From assembly GCA_002279765.1 (NCBI GenBank), contig NCCR01000016.1:1-43730 (forward strand): 43,730 nucleotides of DNA. Reading direction: 5' to 3'. This document shows positions 23,613 through 31,225 of the stretch, one piece after another. Source of the stretch: Verrucomicrobia bacterium 12-59-8. Lineage in GTDB: Bacteria; Verrucomicrobiota; Verrucomicrobiae; Verrucomicrobiales; Verrucomicrobiaceae. The position numbers were made by a program, and so were the translations under genes. The stretch's first letter is position 1, and the number at the start of each line of letters is the position of its first letter. The notes below the pieces were generated by a model. The model ran no database searches, was not told where the DNA came from, and saw nothing but the letters and a program-made list of their open reading frames with translations.

Positions 23613-24710
23613 ATGCCCGAAGAATCTGACTCCCCGCCGCAGCTCAAAGACTGGTTTGATGCCGCCCGCTATCGGGCCATCGCCCAGGAGCTCGCCAGTC
23701 TAGCGCCCAAGTTTCGTGCCGATGATTTCATGAAGTCCGTGCTTGATGGGCTCGAAGCGCGCAGCCTGATGGAGCGCGTGCATCAGTGCGCGGTGGCTGT
23801 GGATGCCGCACTGCCAGGAACGTACCAGCAAAAAATCCGTGCGCTGCAAAAGCTGGCACCGCGCATCGGGCATGAATTCGTGACCATCTTCCTCGGCGAT
23901 TTCGTAGCGACCTTTGGTTTGGACGATTTTGATTTCTCGATGGAAGCGCTGCGGTTTTTCACGGTCTTCGGTTCGGCGGAGTTTGCGGTGCGGCCGTTCA
24001 TCGTGGCGGATCAAACGCGTGCTTTGCAGAAGATGCACGAATGGACCACAGACCCCGATGAGAAGGTGCGCCGTCTTGCCAGCGAAGGATCACGGCCACG
24101 CCTACCCTGGGGCATGCGTTTGCAGGCGCTGGTGCGTGACCCCGCACCCACGGCGAGGATTCTGGACGCGCTGAAAGATGATGACTCTCTGTTTGTGCGC
24201 CGTTCGGTGGCCAATCATCTCAATGACATCACGAAGGATCATCACGACTATGTTTTGCAGCGCCTCGAAGCCTGGGATCTTGAGCGCGAACACCTGCGCT
24301 GGATCGCCAAGCATGCCTGCCGCACGCTGATCAAGCGCGGACATCCGCGTGCATTGAAACTCTTTGGCTTTGGCAGGAAGGCGGAGGTCACGGCAAGGCT
24401 CGTCGCTTCACCTTCACATCTGGACCTCGGCCAGCGTCTCCTATTGACTGCCTCTCTCGCTTCCACCTCAAATCGTCCGCAACGTCTCGCCATTGACTAC
24501 GTGGTGCATTACGTCAAAGCCAGCGGAGGCAGTGCGGAGAAAGTCTTCAAGTGGACTGAGATCGACCTGCCTGCCCACGCCGAAATCGAACTCCTCAAAT
24601 CACAGGTCGTCCGCGATTTCACCACCCGCAAACATTACCCAGGCAGGCACCGCGTGGAATTGCAGATCAATGGCCAGCGGGTGGCTGAGACGATGTTTGT
24701 CTTGTCCTAA
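23613..24710 (+). CDS. AlkD-like HEAT-repeat protein (DNA alkylation repair family)
   Basis: A 365-residue all-helical protein. DNA-glycosylase AlkD relatives are built of HEAT repeats, and here pairs such as FFTVFGSAEFAVRPFIVAD, DPDEKVRRLASEGSRPRLPW and DDDSLFVRRSVANHLNDI match the family (COG4335 type). In AlkD, conserved Trp and Asp residues contact alkylated bases; the RRLASEGSRPRLPWG segment is the counterpart. A C-terminal beta-rich segment (ending VELQINGQRVAETMFVLS) of about 90 residues is an addition. It starts 13 bp after the DUF1080 gene on the same strand. Whether it repairs 3-methyladenine-type damage is inferred. Confidence 0.78.
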   Translation: MPEESDSPPQLKDWFDAARYRAIAQELASLAPKFRADDFMKSVLDGLEARSLMERVHQCAVAVDAALPGTYQQKIRALQKLAPRIGHEFVTIFLGDFVATFGLDDFDFSMEALRFFTVFGSAEFAVRPFIVADQTRALQKMHEWTTDPDEKVRRLASEGSRPRLPWGMRLQALVRDPAPTARILDALKDDDSLFVRRSVANHLNDITKDHHDYVLQRLEAWDLEREHLRWIAKHACRTLIKRGHPRALKLFGFGRKAEVTARLVASPSHLDLGQRLLLTASLASTSNRPQRLAIDYVVHYVKASGGSAEKVFKWTEIDLPAHAEIELLKSQVVRDFTTRKHYPGRHRVELQINGQRVAETMFVLS

Positions 24711-24727
24711 AAAGTGGTGCCGCCAGC

Positions 24728-26083
24728 TCAACGGTAAAACGTCTCGAGAATCAAGGTGCAGAGCGCCTGACGATACGTGGCATCTGCGGCATCGCCGGCA
24801 GGCCAGCTGGGGCGGCCGTGATTGAAGGAGCCGTCCGGCTGTTGGGCAGCGAGGATTTGAGGCATGACCTGGGTGGCGAAGTTCGTCCACTCTGCCCCCC
24901 CGTTGAGGAAGAGGGCATTGCTGTAGCCATGCCAGCAGTAAAGATTGCAGTTTTTGTTCCAGTCCGGAGGTTCGGCCTGCAAGAAACCCGTGATAAATCT
25001 AACACCCCGTTTGGCAGCAGAGGTGCTTTTCCCACCCAGCATGAGGTAGCCTGCCGTGGCTCCTCCACTGAGGCTCCATTGGTTGTAGTGCGCTTCACGG
25101 CTGGCACCGCCAAATCCGCCTTCTTTGGTTTGAGTGGTTTCGATGTACGACAGCGCCTTTCGGATGCAGGAGTCAAGCCCGTCGATTTTCAAGCCGGTTT
25201 TCTGAGCGACATTGAGCGCATGGAAATGCCAATTGGCCAATGACAGATCAGAGCTGCCATCCGGATTGTACACGATGGTCTTGCCTCCGTAGGTCCAGGA
25301 GCCTTTGCTCGTCTGCTGGCTGATGATCGTCTTGATGGCTGTCTCAAAGCTTTCACGCATGCCTGGAAGGCTTTTGCCGCCCACACGTGCTGTGAGGTAG
25401 GCTTCGCCGACAGCCGTGGTGGCAATGGCATGCTCGTAGGTTCCTGCGCCACCCCTTTCACCGACCCAGCTTGTCGAAAAAATGCCGTGGGGGTTCATCC
25501 TGCCGAGTTCGATCAGGTACAGCAGCCCCTTCATCACGGTGTCTCCGTACTCAGGAGATTCCGCCGTCTCACCATGGCCAAGCAAACACTGGAGCGCGAA
25601 GCCTGTCATCGAGCTTTTGTTGTTGGCCCCCCAGGAGCCGTCGGGGTTCTGGCTGGTTTTAAACCGTTTCAGGGAAGCCACCACTGCGGCTTCCATCTCT
25701 GGAGTGCCGCCGCCCCGGCGGATCGCCTCCAGGCGCGTGGTGGGATCAAAGCGGGAACGGTAAGATTCAGGGAGGCTTTTGAGCGCTGCTTCCGGAATTC
25801 CGCCGGGGGCGGCACTTACCGGAGCTTGCACCGGCTCCTTCTGCATCGCCATCCAATGGTCTTTGGCATAGGCCTTGTCAGGCGGGCTGAGATTGTCGAT
25901 GGCGATCTCAAACTCCGCGCCGCTCTTCAGTCGAACTTTGACCGCTCGCTTCGGAGCATTCACGCCGACCAGTTCGGCTTCGATCAACTGGCCGCTGGTA
26001 TTCGTCCAGACACGCATCTCCGCTACCGCTGCACCACGCAGCAGTAAAAGGCTGAATGCGACAATGACGCAAGTGCTCTTCAT
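24728..26083 (-). CDS. SHD1-domain protein with terpenoid-cyclase-like alpha/alpha barrel
   Basis: A 451-residue exported protein. After the signal peptide (VIVAFSLLLLRGAAVA) an SHD1 domain follows: RVWTNTSGQLIEAELVGV through IAIDNLSPPDKAYAKDHW. Residues about 120-450 form a prenyltransferase/squalene-oxidocyclase-like barrel with QW-type repeats such as QNPDGSWGANN, SKGSWTYGG, TKEGGFGGASREAHYNQWSL and QQPDGSFNHGR. Catalytic DxDD or DCTAE motifs are absent, so enzymatic cyclisation is unlikely; a structural or carbohydrate-related role is possible. It overlaps the upstream gene by four bases (ATGA), so the two are coupled. In this phylum such proteins occur widely but are uncharacterised. Confidence 0.78.
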   Translation of the reverse strand: MKSTCVIVAFSLLLLRGAAVAEMRVWTNTSGQLIEAELVGVNAPKRAVKVRLKSGAEFEIAIDNLSPPDKAYAKDHWMAMQKEPVQAPVSAAPGGIPEAALKSLPESYRSRFDPTTRLEAIRRGGGTPEMEAAVVASLKRFKTSQNPDGSWGANNKSSMTGFALQCLLGHGETAESPEYGDTVMKGLLYLIELGRMNPHGIFSTSWVGERGGAGTYEHAIATTAVGEAYLTARVGGKSLPGMRESFETAIKTIISQQTSKGSWTYGGKTIVYNPDGSSDLSLANWHFHALNVAQKTGLKIDGLDSCIRKALSYIETTQTKEGGFGGASREAHYNQWSLSGGATAGYLMLGGKSTSAAKRGVRFITGFLQAEPPDWNKNCNLYCWHGYSNALFLNGGAEWTNFATQVMPQILAAQQPDGSFNHGRPSWPAGDAADATYRQALCTLILETFYR

Positions 26084-26658
26084 GGCTGTATAACCGCCGC
26101 TTTGGCCTGGACCTGGCTTTCGGCAGACAGCTTGCTCAGCGGCAGGATGTGAGTGACGCCGGAGGAGGGGATTTTGAGCAGCACGCTATCGCCTTTCAAA
26201 CCCATGAACTCGGCTTCGATGGTTTTGCCTTCGGTGTTGGTCCATTTCAAGACGCCGCCAGTTGCGGGGAGCATGGCCGCTGTAGGTGCCGCTGCGGGCG
26301 CTGCGCCACCGCCGGTGAGGCTGGCACCTTCGTTGATCCAGGCTTTGAAAAGGTCGAGCTCGGCGGCAGTGAGCTTGTTCTTGCCTTCGGGGGGCATCAC
26401 ATCTGAGTCATCATCCGCCAGAGTGCAGTTGACGAACATCGTGCTCTTCATGGCCTCGCCGGGAATGATGTTTTTACCGGCTCCGATCTGCTCGGGCAAC
26501 TTGTCATCATCGAGTGCGAGCTTGCCTTTGACTTTCTTCGTGGTGCTGTGGCAGGCATAGCACTTGGTGCGGAAGATCGGGGCGATCTGTGTTTTGAAAT
26601 CGACCGCCGAAGCGGTGGTGGCGGTCAGGACAAGGGCGTAGAAAAGGCTGAATTTCAT
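26080..26658 (-). CDS. Planctomycete-type cytochrome c with a C-terminal SHD1 domain
   Basis: A 192-residue exported protein. The N-terminal signal peptide (FYALVLTATTASA) is followed by a class PSCyt1 cytochrome domain with a single heme motif CYACH in QIAPIFRTKCYACHS, a PEGKNKLTAAELDLFKAWIN stretch and then an Ala/Pro linker. An SHD1 domain of about 60 residues ends the chain (KWTNTEGKTIEAEFMGL to LPLSKLSAES). The next gene downstream also has an SHD1 domain and overlaps this stop by four bases. The start 26658 was chosen because the signal peptide begins there; the frame extends five codons upstream. The electron partner is unknown. Confidence 0.82.
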   Translation of the reverse strand: MKFSLFYALVLTATTASAVDFKTQIAPIFRTKCYACHSTTKKVKGKLALDDDKLPEQIGAGKNIIPGEAMKSTMFVNCTLADDDSDVMPPEGKNKLTAAELDLFKAWINEGASLTGGGAAPAAAPTAAMLPATGGVLKWTNTEGKTIEAEFMGLKGDSVLLKIPSSGVTHILPLSKLSAESQVQAKAAVIQP

Positions 26659-26724
26659 GGTTGCAAGTGACATGGAACGATCAAATGGGCGGTTTGCCTA
26701 GATTATTTTAAGGATTCCTTTCGT

Positions 26725-27594
26725 TTAGCGAGCGGCTGGGTCGAGTTCGCGCAGTTGCTGTAAAGTGGCCAGAATGGCATTGCGCTGTGATTGCAGACGG
26801 CTGATGCCCAGCACGGCGCGGCTGCCGGAGAGCGTGTTGAGCAGCGGACTGGCCTCCGGCTGGGTGGAATTCCACTCCACGCCGCGCAGGGCGGCTGGGT
26901 TTTTGGCCGCAAGCGCCTGATACTCCGTGTTCAAGGTCTGGCGCTGTGCGAACAGCTGCTGGCGTAGCAAGTCCACCACATTGCGAGCTGGTATGGCTAC
27001 TGCCGGGGCGGGAGTCTGGGGTGGAATGCCTTGCTCCCGTGCCAGTCGGGACTCCATCTCCCGGGCTTTGACCAGCACATTCTCCCGCGACTTTTCCGGG
27101 GCCTCCAGCGGGTCGTAGCAGGCCTGCCAGCGCAGATCCGGCGTGGTTTTTGCCAGGGCGACTTTGACTAGGCCATCGGCATGCCGGATCGAGAGATCCT
27201 GGGCGCTGACAGCGGTGATCTCTGCCTCGCGCAGCACTTTGCCATCATCCAGACTTAGGACGGGAAATTTTTTGCCCACCATGGCGCTGCGGCGCTGGGT
27301 GCGGAAGTGATCAAACTGGGTCTTCAGGGCCTTGAACTCCTCCTGCGACTGCTTCAGTTCCAGACGGGTCTCCTGCAGCTGTGTCTGGACGGCGATGAAC
27401 TTCTGTAGCTGTCCCTGCAGCAGGGACACATCCGTCTGTGATTGCACCAGCATGTTGCTGGCCTGGTCCACCCGCGTCTGCAGAGCCTGATTTTCGACCT
27501 GTAGGGCATCATACTCGCTTTTTTTGACGCAGCTGCCCAGCAGAGACAGCAGTGCTGCCGCTGTCTGAAGCGTCCGGGTATGTGACCTGCTCAT
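26725..27594 (-). CDS. Coiled-coil lipoprotein
   Basis: A 289-residue protein with a lipoprotein signal: hydrophobic AAALLSLLGSC, where LGSC is a lipobox and Cys the acylation site. Residues about 25-105 are a long heptad coiled coil (YDALQVENQALQTRVDQASNML onward). The middle has an isolated SHD1-like or beta-rich segment (KKFPVLSLDDGKVLREAEITAV), and a second helical stretch from EMESRLAREQGIP to the end. I chose ATG 27594; the longer frame would place 30 residues before the signal. It is divergent from the sulfite reductase gene, 137 bp apart. Function unknown. Confidence 0.7.
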   Translation of the reverse strand: MSRSHTRTLQTAAALLSLLGSCVKKSEYDALQVENQALQTRVDQASNMLVQSQTDVSLLQGQLQKFIAVQTQLQETRLELKQSQEEFKALKTQFDHFRTQRRSAMVGKKFPVLSLDDGKVLREAEITAVSAQDLSIRHADGLVKVALAKTTPDLRWQACYDPLEAPEKSRENVLVKAREMESRLAREQGIPPQTPAPAVAIPARNVVDLLRQQLFAQRQTLNTEYQALAAKNPAALRGVEWNSTQPEASPLLNTLSGSRAVLGISRLQSQRNAILATLQQLRELDPAAR

Positions 27595-27731
27595 TCCAAA
27601 GAGATTGTAATCCCTTTCATGCCCGTTTGTCACGTATCCCGTACCATGATTTTCAGAATGACGCCCTGGCCTCAAGGCTTGCATTCAAGACATCCTCGCC
27701 GACACTGGGAGCCCCCCCAAACCATCCATTT

Positions 27732-29528
27732 ATGAGCAAAGCCTCCGTCGAAGACATCAAACTCGCCTCAGCCGGCCTCCGTGGCCAACTGGCCGATCAG
27801 TTCGCTGATACCAGCACCCCAAACATCCCGGAGGACTCCAACATCCTGCTCAAACACCACGGCTCCTACCAGCAGGATGACCGCGATGTCCGCGCCGAAC
27901 GCACCAAGGCCAAGCTCGACAAGGCCTGGAGCTTCATGATCCGCAGCAAGATGCCCGGCGGCCGCATCACGGCGAAGCAATGGCTCATCCACGATGACCT
28001 TTGCGAAAAGGCTTTCGGCAACATGCGCTTGACTAACCGCCAGGGCATCCAGCTCCACGGCGTGCTCAAAGGCGGTCTGAAAGAGGTCATTTCCAATGTG
28101 TGCCACAGCGGCCTCAGCACCATGGGTGCCTGCGGTGACGTGGTGCGCAACACCATGGGCCCGGCGGCTCCGATCAAGGACGCCGTGCACGCTGATACTC
28201 AGACACTTACGGAGGAAATCAGCCAGCGCTTCCTGTGGCGCAGTCAGGCGTATGCCGACATCTGGCTCGACGGCGAAAAGATTGAGCCGGAGTGGATTCA
28301 AGATCCGGAGGTCAATCCGGCAGTCCGTGAGGCGACGAAAGCCCCTGAAGGAGACGACCCCATCTACGGCAAGGTCTATCTGCCGCGCAAATTCAAGATC
28401 GGCGTGGCCATCCAGCCCTGCAACGACGCGGACATCTTCTCCCAGGATGTCGGCCTCGTGCCGCACGTGGTGGACGGTGCCGTCGAAGGCTACACCATCA
28501 CCGTCGGTGGCGGCTTTGGCATGAGCCACGGCCAGCTTAGCACCCGCCCTTTCCTTGGCCAGCCGCTGCTGTATGCGAAGCGCTCAAACGTGGTTGATGC
28601 CATCGAAGCCATCGTCACCACCCAGCGTGACCACGGCAACCGCACCGAGCGCAAAAACGCCCGCCTCAAATACACCGTGCAGACCATGGGCCTGGACGGC
28701 TTTCGCGCCGAGGTGGTGCGCCGCCTGCCGGGTATCGAAACTTTCCCAGCCAAGGAGCTCAGCTTTGACAGCGTCGAGGACAAACTCGGCTGGCATGAGC
28801 AGGGAGACGGCAAGCTCTACTGCGCCGTCCATGTGAGCATGGGCCGTATTGTGGACCGTGAAGACGGCCCGCATTACCGCAGCGCCTTTGTGGAGCTGTG
28901 CAAAGAGCTCGACCTGCCGCTGATCGTGACGCCGAACACGAACATGATCATTGCCGACGTCGCGCCTGAGCAGAAAGACGCCGTCGATGCCATCTTGGCC
29001 AAGCACGGCGTCGTTCACGCTGACGGCATGACCCGCGCCCGCAAGGTCGCCCACGCCTGCGTGGCCCTGCCGACCTGCGGCCTGGCCCTGAGCGAATCCG
29101 AGCGCGTCCTGCCCGGATTCATGGACAAGATTGACGAAACGCTGCGCGAACTGGGACTCGAAGACGAGCCGATCCTCTTCCGCATGACCGGCTGCCCGAA
29201 CGGCTGCGGCCGTCCCTACAACGCCGACTTCGGCTTTGTGGGTCGCTCGCCGAACAAGTATGCCATGTTCGTGGGTGGCAGCATCCGCGGCAACCGCCTC
29301 GCCGGCTTGGAATATAAGACGGTCCTCGGTGAAGAAGTTCCCGTGAAGGTTCGCGCCTTCCTGGAAGCCTTCAAAGCGGAGCGCAAGGACGGTGAAATCT
29401 TCGCCGACTGGTTCGCCCGCACCCGCACCACGGGTGAAGCGCCGACGCCGGAGCAGTTCCACATCGAACTCGCCGAGCGTGCTGCGAAACTGGCTGAAGC
29501 CAAGACGACGGCAGCTGAGGCGGGTTAA
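27732..29528 (+). CDS. cysI: Assimilatory sulfite reductase, hemoprotein subunit
   Basis: A 598-residue siroheme and 4Fe-4S enzyme that reduces sulfite to sulfide with six electrons. The cluster ligands are in ACVALPTCGLALSESERV (C-x5-C) and TGCPNGCGRP (C-x3-C). The half-domain blocks MRLTNRQGIQLHGVLKG and MGLDGFRAEVVRRLPG match NADPH-dependent CysI. I used the ATG at 27732, since the upstream frame overlaps the divergent lipoprotein. Its product feeds the CysK made from the sulfate operon 10 kb away, but it is a separate transcription unit with its own terminator. The usual flavoprotein partner CysJ is not in the window, and no copy of the Rrf2-type motif is convincing upstream. Confidence 0.94.
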   Translation: MSKASVEDIKLASAGLRGQLADQFADTSTPNIPEDSNILLKHHGSYQQDDRDVRAERTKAKLDKAWSFMIRSKMPGGRITAKQWLIHDDLCEKAFGNMRLTNRQGIQLHGVLKGGLKEVISNVCHSGLSTMGACGDVVRNTMGPAAPIKDAVHADTQTLTEEISQRFLWRSQAYADIWLDGEKIEPEWIQDPEVNPAVREATKAPEGDDPIYGKVYLPRKFKIGVAIQPCNDADIFSQDVGLVPHVVDGAVEGYTITVGGGFGMSHGQLSTRPFLGQPLLYAKRSNVVDAIEAIVTTQRDHGNRTERKNARLKYTVQTMGLDGFRAEVVRRLPGIETFPAKELSFDSVEDKLGWHEQGDGKLYCAVHVSMGRIVDREDGPHYRSAFVELCKELDLPLIVTPNTNMIIADVAPEQKDAVDAILAKHGVVHADGMTRARKVAHACVALPTCGLALSESERVLPGFMDKIDETLRELGLEDEPILFRMTGCPNGCGRPYNADFGFVGRSPNKYAMFVGGSIRGNRLAGLEYKTVLGEEVPVKVRAFLEAFKAERKDGEIFADWFARTRTTGEAPTPEQFHIELAERAAKLAEAKTTAAEAG

Positions 29529-29551
29529 TCCTCCAAAAAGCATCGAATTCG

Positions 29552-29583
29552 AGGCGGTCCGCATCTAGCGGGCCGCCTTTTTT
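29552..29583 (+). terminator. Intrinsic terminator after sulfite reductase
   Basis: The arms AGGCGG-T-CCGC and GCGG-G-CCGCCT pair, allowing one wobble, around the loop ATCTA and run into six T. This is a strong Rho-independent terminator, so the sulfite reductase gene is monocistronic. Confidence 0.9.
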
Positions 29584-29634
29584 GTGCGGTTTGGGTAAGT
29601 CCGGGGATCGAGGACTGAAGATTGACCACAGAAT

Positions 29635-29688
29635 CCACGGAACCGGAACTCACCCCTCTGATTTCGATGTATTAAGTGTGTTCCGTGG
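29635..29688. repeat. Inverted repeat, CCACGGAAC / GTTCCGTGG
   Basis: Nine-base inverted arms (29635-29643 and 29680-29688) are separated by 36 bases in a gap of about 230 bp between sulfite reductase and the next gene. The sequence around it, with its accaca and ccgtgg words, looks like the simple intergenic repeats seen in this phylum. No gene found in the gap. It could be a weak hairpin or a repeat remnant. Confidence 0.4.
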
Positions 29689-29757
29689 TTCACTTCTGAC
29701 ATAATCTGAACATTACGGTACTTGTGTGAGGCGTTTCTTTGGGCCACAGACTCCGCC

Positions 29758-30099
29758 ATGTCTCTCCAGTTCTATCATTACCTGCATCTCATCGGCCTGA
29801 TCCTTGTTTTCATTGGCTTTGGCGGTCTGTTCTCCAGTGAAGGTGCCAAGAAGGCCATGATGTGGCACGGCATCGGTCTTCTCATCAGCATTGTCTCCGG
29901 ATTCGGCATGCTGGCGAAGCTGGGCATCATGGGCACGATGCCGGTGTGGGCCTGGATCAAGATCGGCCTCTGGCTAGTGCTGGGCTTCCTGCCGGTGCTG
30001 GCGAAGCGCCGTGTGATTGCCGCGCCGCTGGTCGTGCTCATCGCCGCTATTGCTGGTGCCGCGCTGGCCTACCTGGGCTACTTCAAGCCGATGTTTTGA
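29758..30099 (+). CDS. Four-helix integral membrane protein
   Basis: A 113-residue protein with four evident hydrophobic helices: YHYLHLIGLILVFIGFGG, IGLLISIVSGFGMLAKL, WAWIKIGLWLVLGFLPVL and PLVVLIAAIAGAALAYLGY. Polar residues are confined to short loops, with a KR-rich loop near residue 85. The fold looks like a small SirB2-like or DUF-type membrane protein, but I do not recognise a specific family. It stands alone after the sulfite reductase terminator. The ATG at 29758 precedes the first helix; an upstream start would add 12 residues without signal. Confidence 0.65.
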   Translation: MSLQFYHYLHLIGLILVFIGFGGLFSSEGAKKAMMWHGIGLLISIVSGFGMLAKLGIMGTMPVWAWIKIGLWLVLGFLPVLAKRRVIAAPLVVLIAAIAGAALAYLGYFKPMF

Positions 30100-30130
30100 T
30101 TGTAGCGTGGCGGCGGCTGGATTGAGGTGC

Positions 30131-30296
30131 GACGGACAGTGCTGTCTGTCGATCCCAGCGCTTCGTTATAATCCAGCGTTTGCAGCTTGGCTCTCAGCTT
30201 TGTGCTGAAAGCTGACTCTATCGGCAGTGGGTTTGCTATTAAGCGTGGGCGAAGGAGATTGCGGGGGCGCTGACCGACAGGCAGGAGCGCCTATCG
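30131..30296. repeat. Cluster of three REP-like hairpins in a gene-free gap
   Basis: The 222-bp gap between the membrane protein gene and convergent proC has no credible gene and holds three short hairpins: GACGGACAG/CTGTCTGTC (30131-30150, one G-T wobble), TCAGCTTT/AAAGCTGA (30194-30215) and CGACAGGC/GCCTATCG (30275-30296, one mismatch). Their GACAG-type words resemble REP elements. Whether they are dispersed in the genome cannot be seen here; they may also act as terminators for the convergent pair. Confidence 0.45.
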
Positions 30297-30321
30297 TACT
30301 TCCCAGAGGCCTGAGCTACGT

Positions 30322-31125
30322 TTATGCGCCCAGGGCTTTGCTCTTCTCCGTGGCAGCGCGGACGGCTTGGATCATGGCGTTGCGCAGGCCGTGCTGCTCG
30401 AGCTTTTCGAGGCCGGCGATGGTGGTGCCGCCGGGGCTGGTGACTTCATCCCGCAAAGACGCGGGGTGTTTGCTGCTGGTTAGCACCATTTCGGCCGCAC
30501 CGGCGACAGTCTGTGCCGCGAGGCGCAGGGCGGCTGCGCGTGGCAGGCCCATGAGGACGCCGCCGTCGGCGAGGGCTTCGATGACGGTGTAAACATAGGC
30601 GGGACCGCTGCCGGAGAGGCCGGTGACGGCATCGAGCAGCTTTTCCGCGACTTCATCCGCTGTGCCAACGGCTCCGAGAATCTTCTCCGCGAGGGCGGCG
30701 TCTTTGGCGTTCGCTTTGCTGCCGCGTGCGAAAGCCGCAGCCCCTTTTCCAACGAGTGCGGGCGTGTTGGGCATGCTGCGAATGACACGCTGCTTGCCGC
30801 CGAGCCAGATTTCGAGATTGGCCAAGGAGACCCCGGCGGCGATGCTGAGGTAGAGGCGCGAGCCTTTGACCTGAGAGAGCGCTTCGCACAGAGACTTCAT
30901 GTCTCCGGGTTTCACGGCGAGGATGATCACTTCTGAAGCTGCCGCCACTTCCGCTGGCGTGCCGGTGATGGTTTTGCAGGCGAGGCATTTCCGCAGAGAG
31001 TTCACGGCCTCGGGCATTACATCGCTGAGCGCCACATTGAGGCTGGCTTTGCCAAGTGCCTGCTCCACGCCGCGCAGCAGTGCGCCGCCCATTTTTCCAC
31101 AGCCAATGAGTCCGAGTTTCATCAT
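30322..31125 (-). CDS. proC: Pyrroline-5-carboxylate reductase
   Basis: A 267-residue enzyme that completes proline synthesis by reducing pyrroline-5-carboxylate with NAD(P)H. The N-terminal Rossmann fold is MMKLGLIGCGKMGGALLRG, the conserved VILAVKPGDM lies in the middle, RSMPNTPALVGKGA is the family hallmark, and GLSGSGPAYVYTVIEALADGG with the late SPGGTTIAGLEKLE complete the pattern. Length and composition are normal. The first two codons are both ATG, so the start may be 31125 or 31122. It is convergent with the membrane protein gene and divergent from the kinase gene. Confidence 0.95.
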   Translation of the reverse strand: MMKLGLIGCGKMGGALLRGVEQALGKASLNVALSDVMPEAVNSLRKCLACKTITGTPAEVAAASEVIILAVKPGDMKSLCEALSQVKGSRLYLSIAAGVSLANLEIWLGGKQRVIRSMPNTPALVGKGAAAFARGSKANAKDAALAEKILGAVGTADEVAEKLLDAVTGLSGSGPAYVYTVIEALADGGVLMGLPRAAALRLAAQTVAGAAEMVLTSSKHPASLRDEVTSPGGTTIAGLEKLEQHGLRNAMIQAVRAATEKSKALGA

Positions 31126-31225
31126 GGGGCGACTTTGGGGCAGATGCGGCGGCGTGCAAGTACACCAATCTTGTCTTGCGTTTGGACCCGGATTTTTGCG
31201 ATGATATTAGAAATCGTCGCTAAAA

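Noticed and set aside
27595..27731. A third copy of the Rrf2-type motif upstream of sulfite reductase
   Set aside because: Only a partial TAAT-CCT-GCC match with no dyad; not better than chance by eye.
27552..27731. Longer N-terminus for sulfite reductase
   Set aside because: It overlaps the divergent lipoprotein start, and the family start fits ATG 27732.
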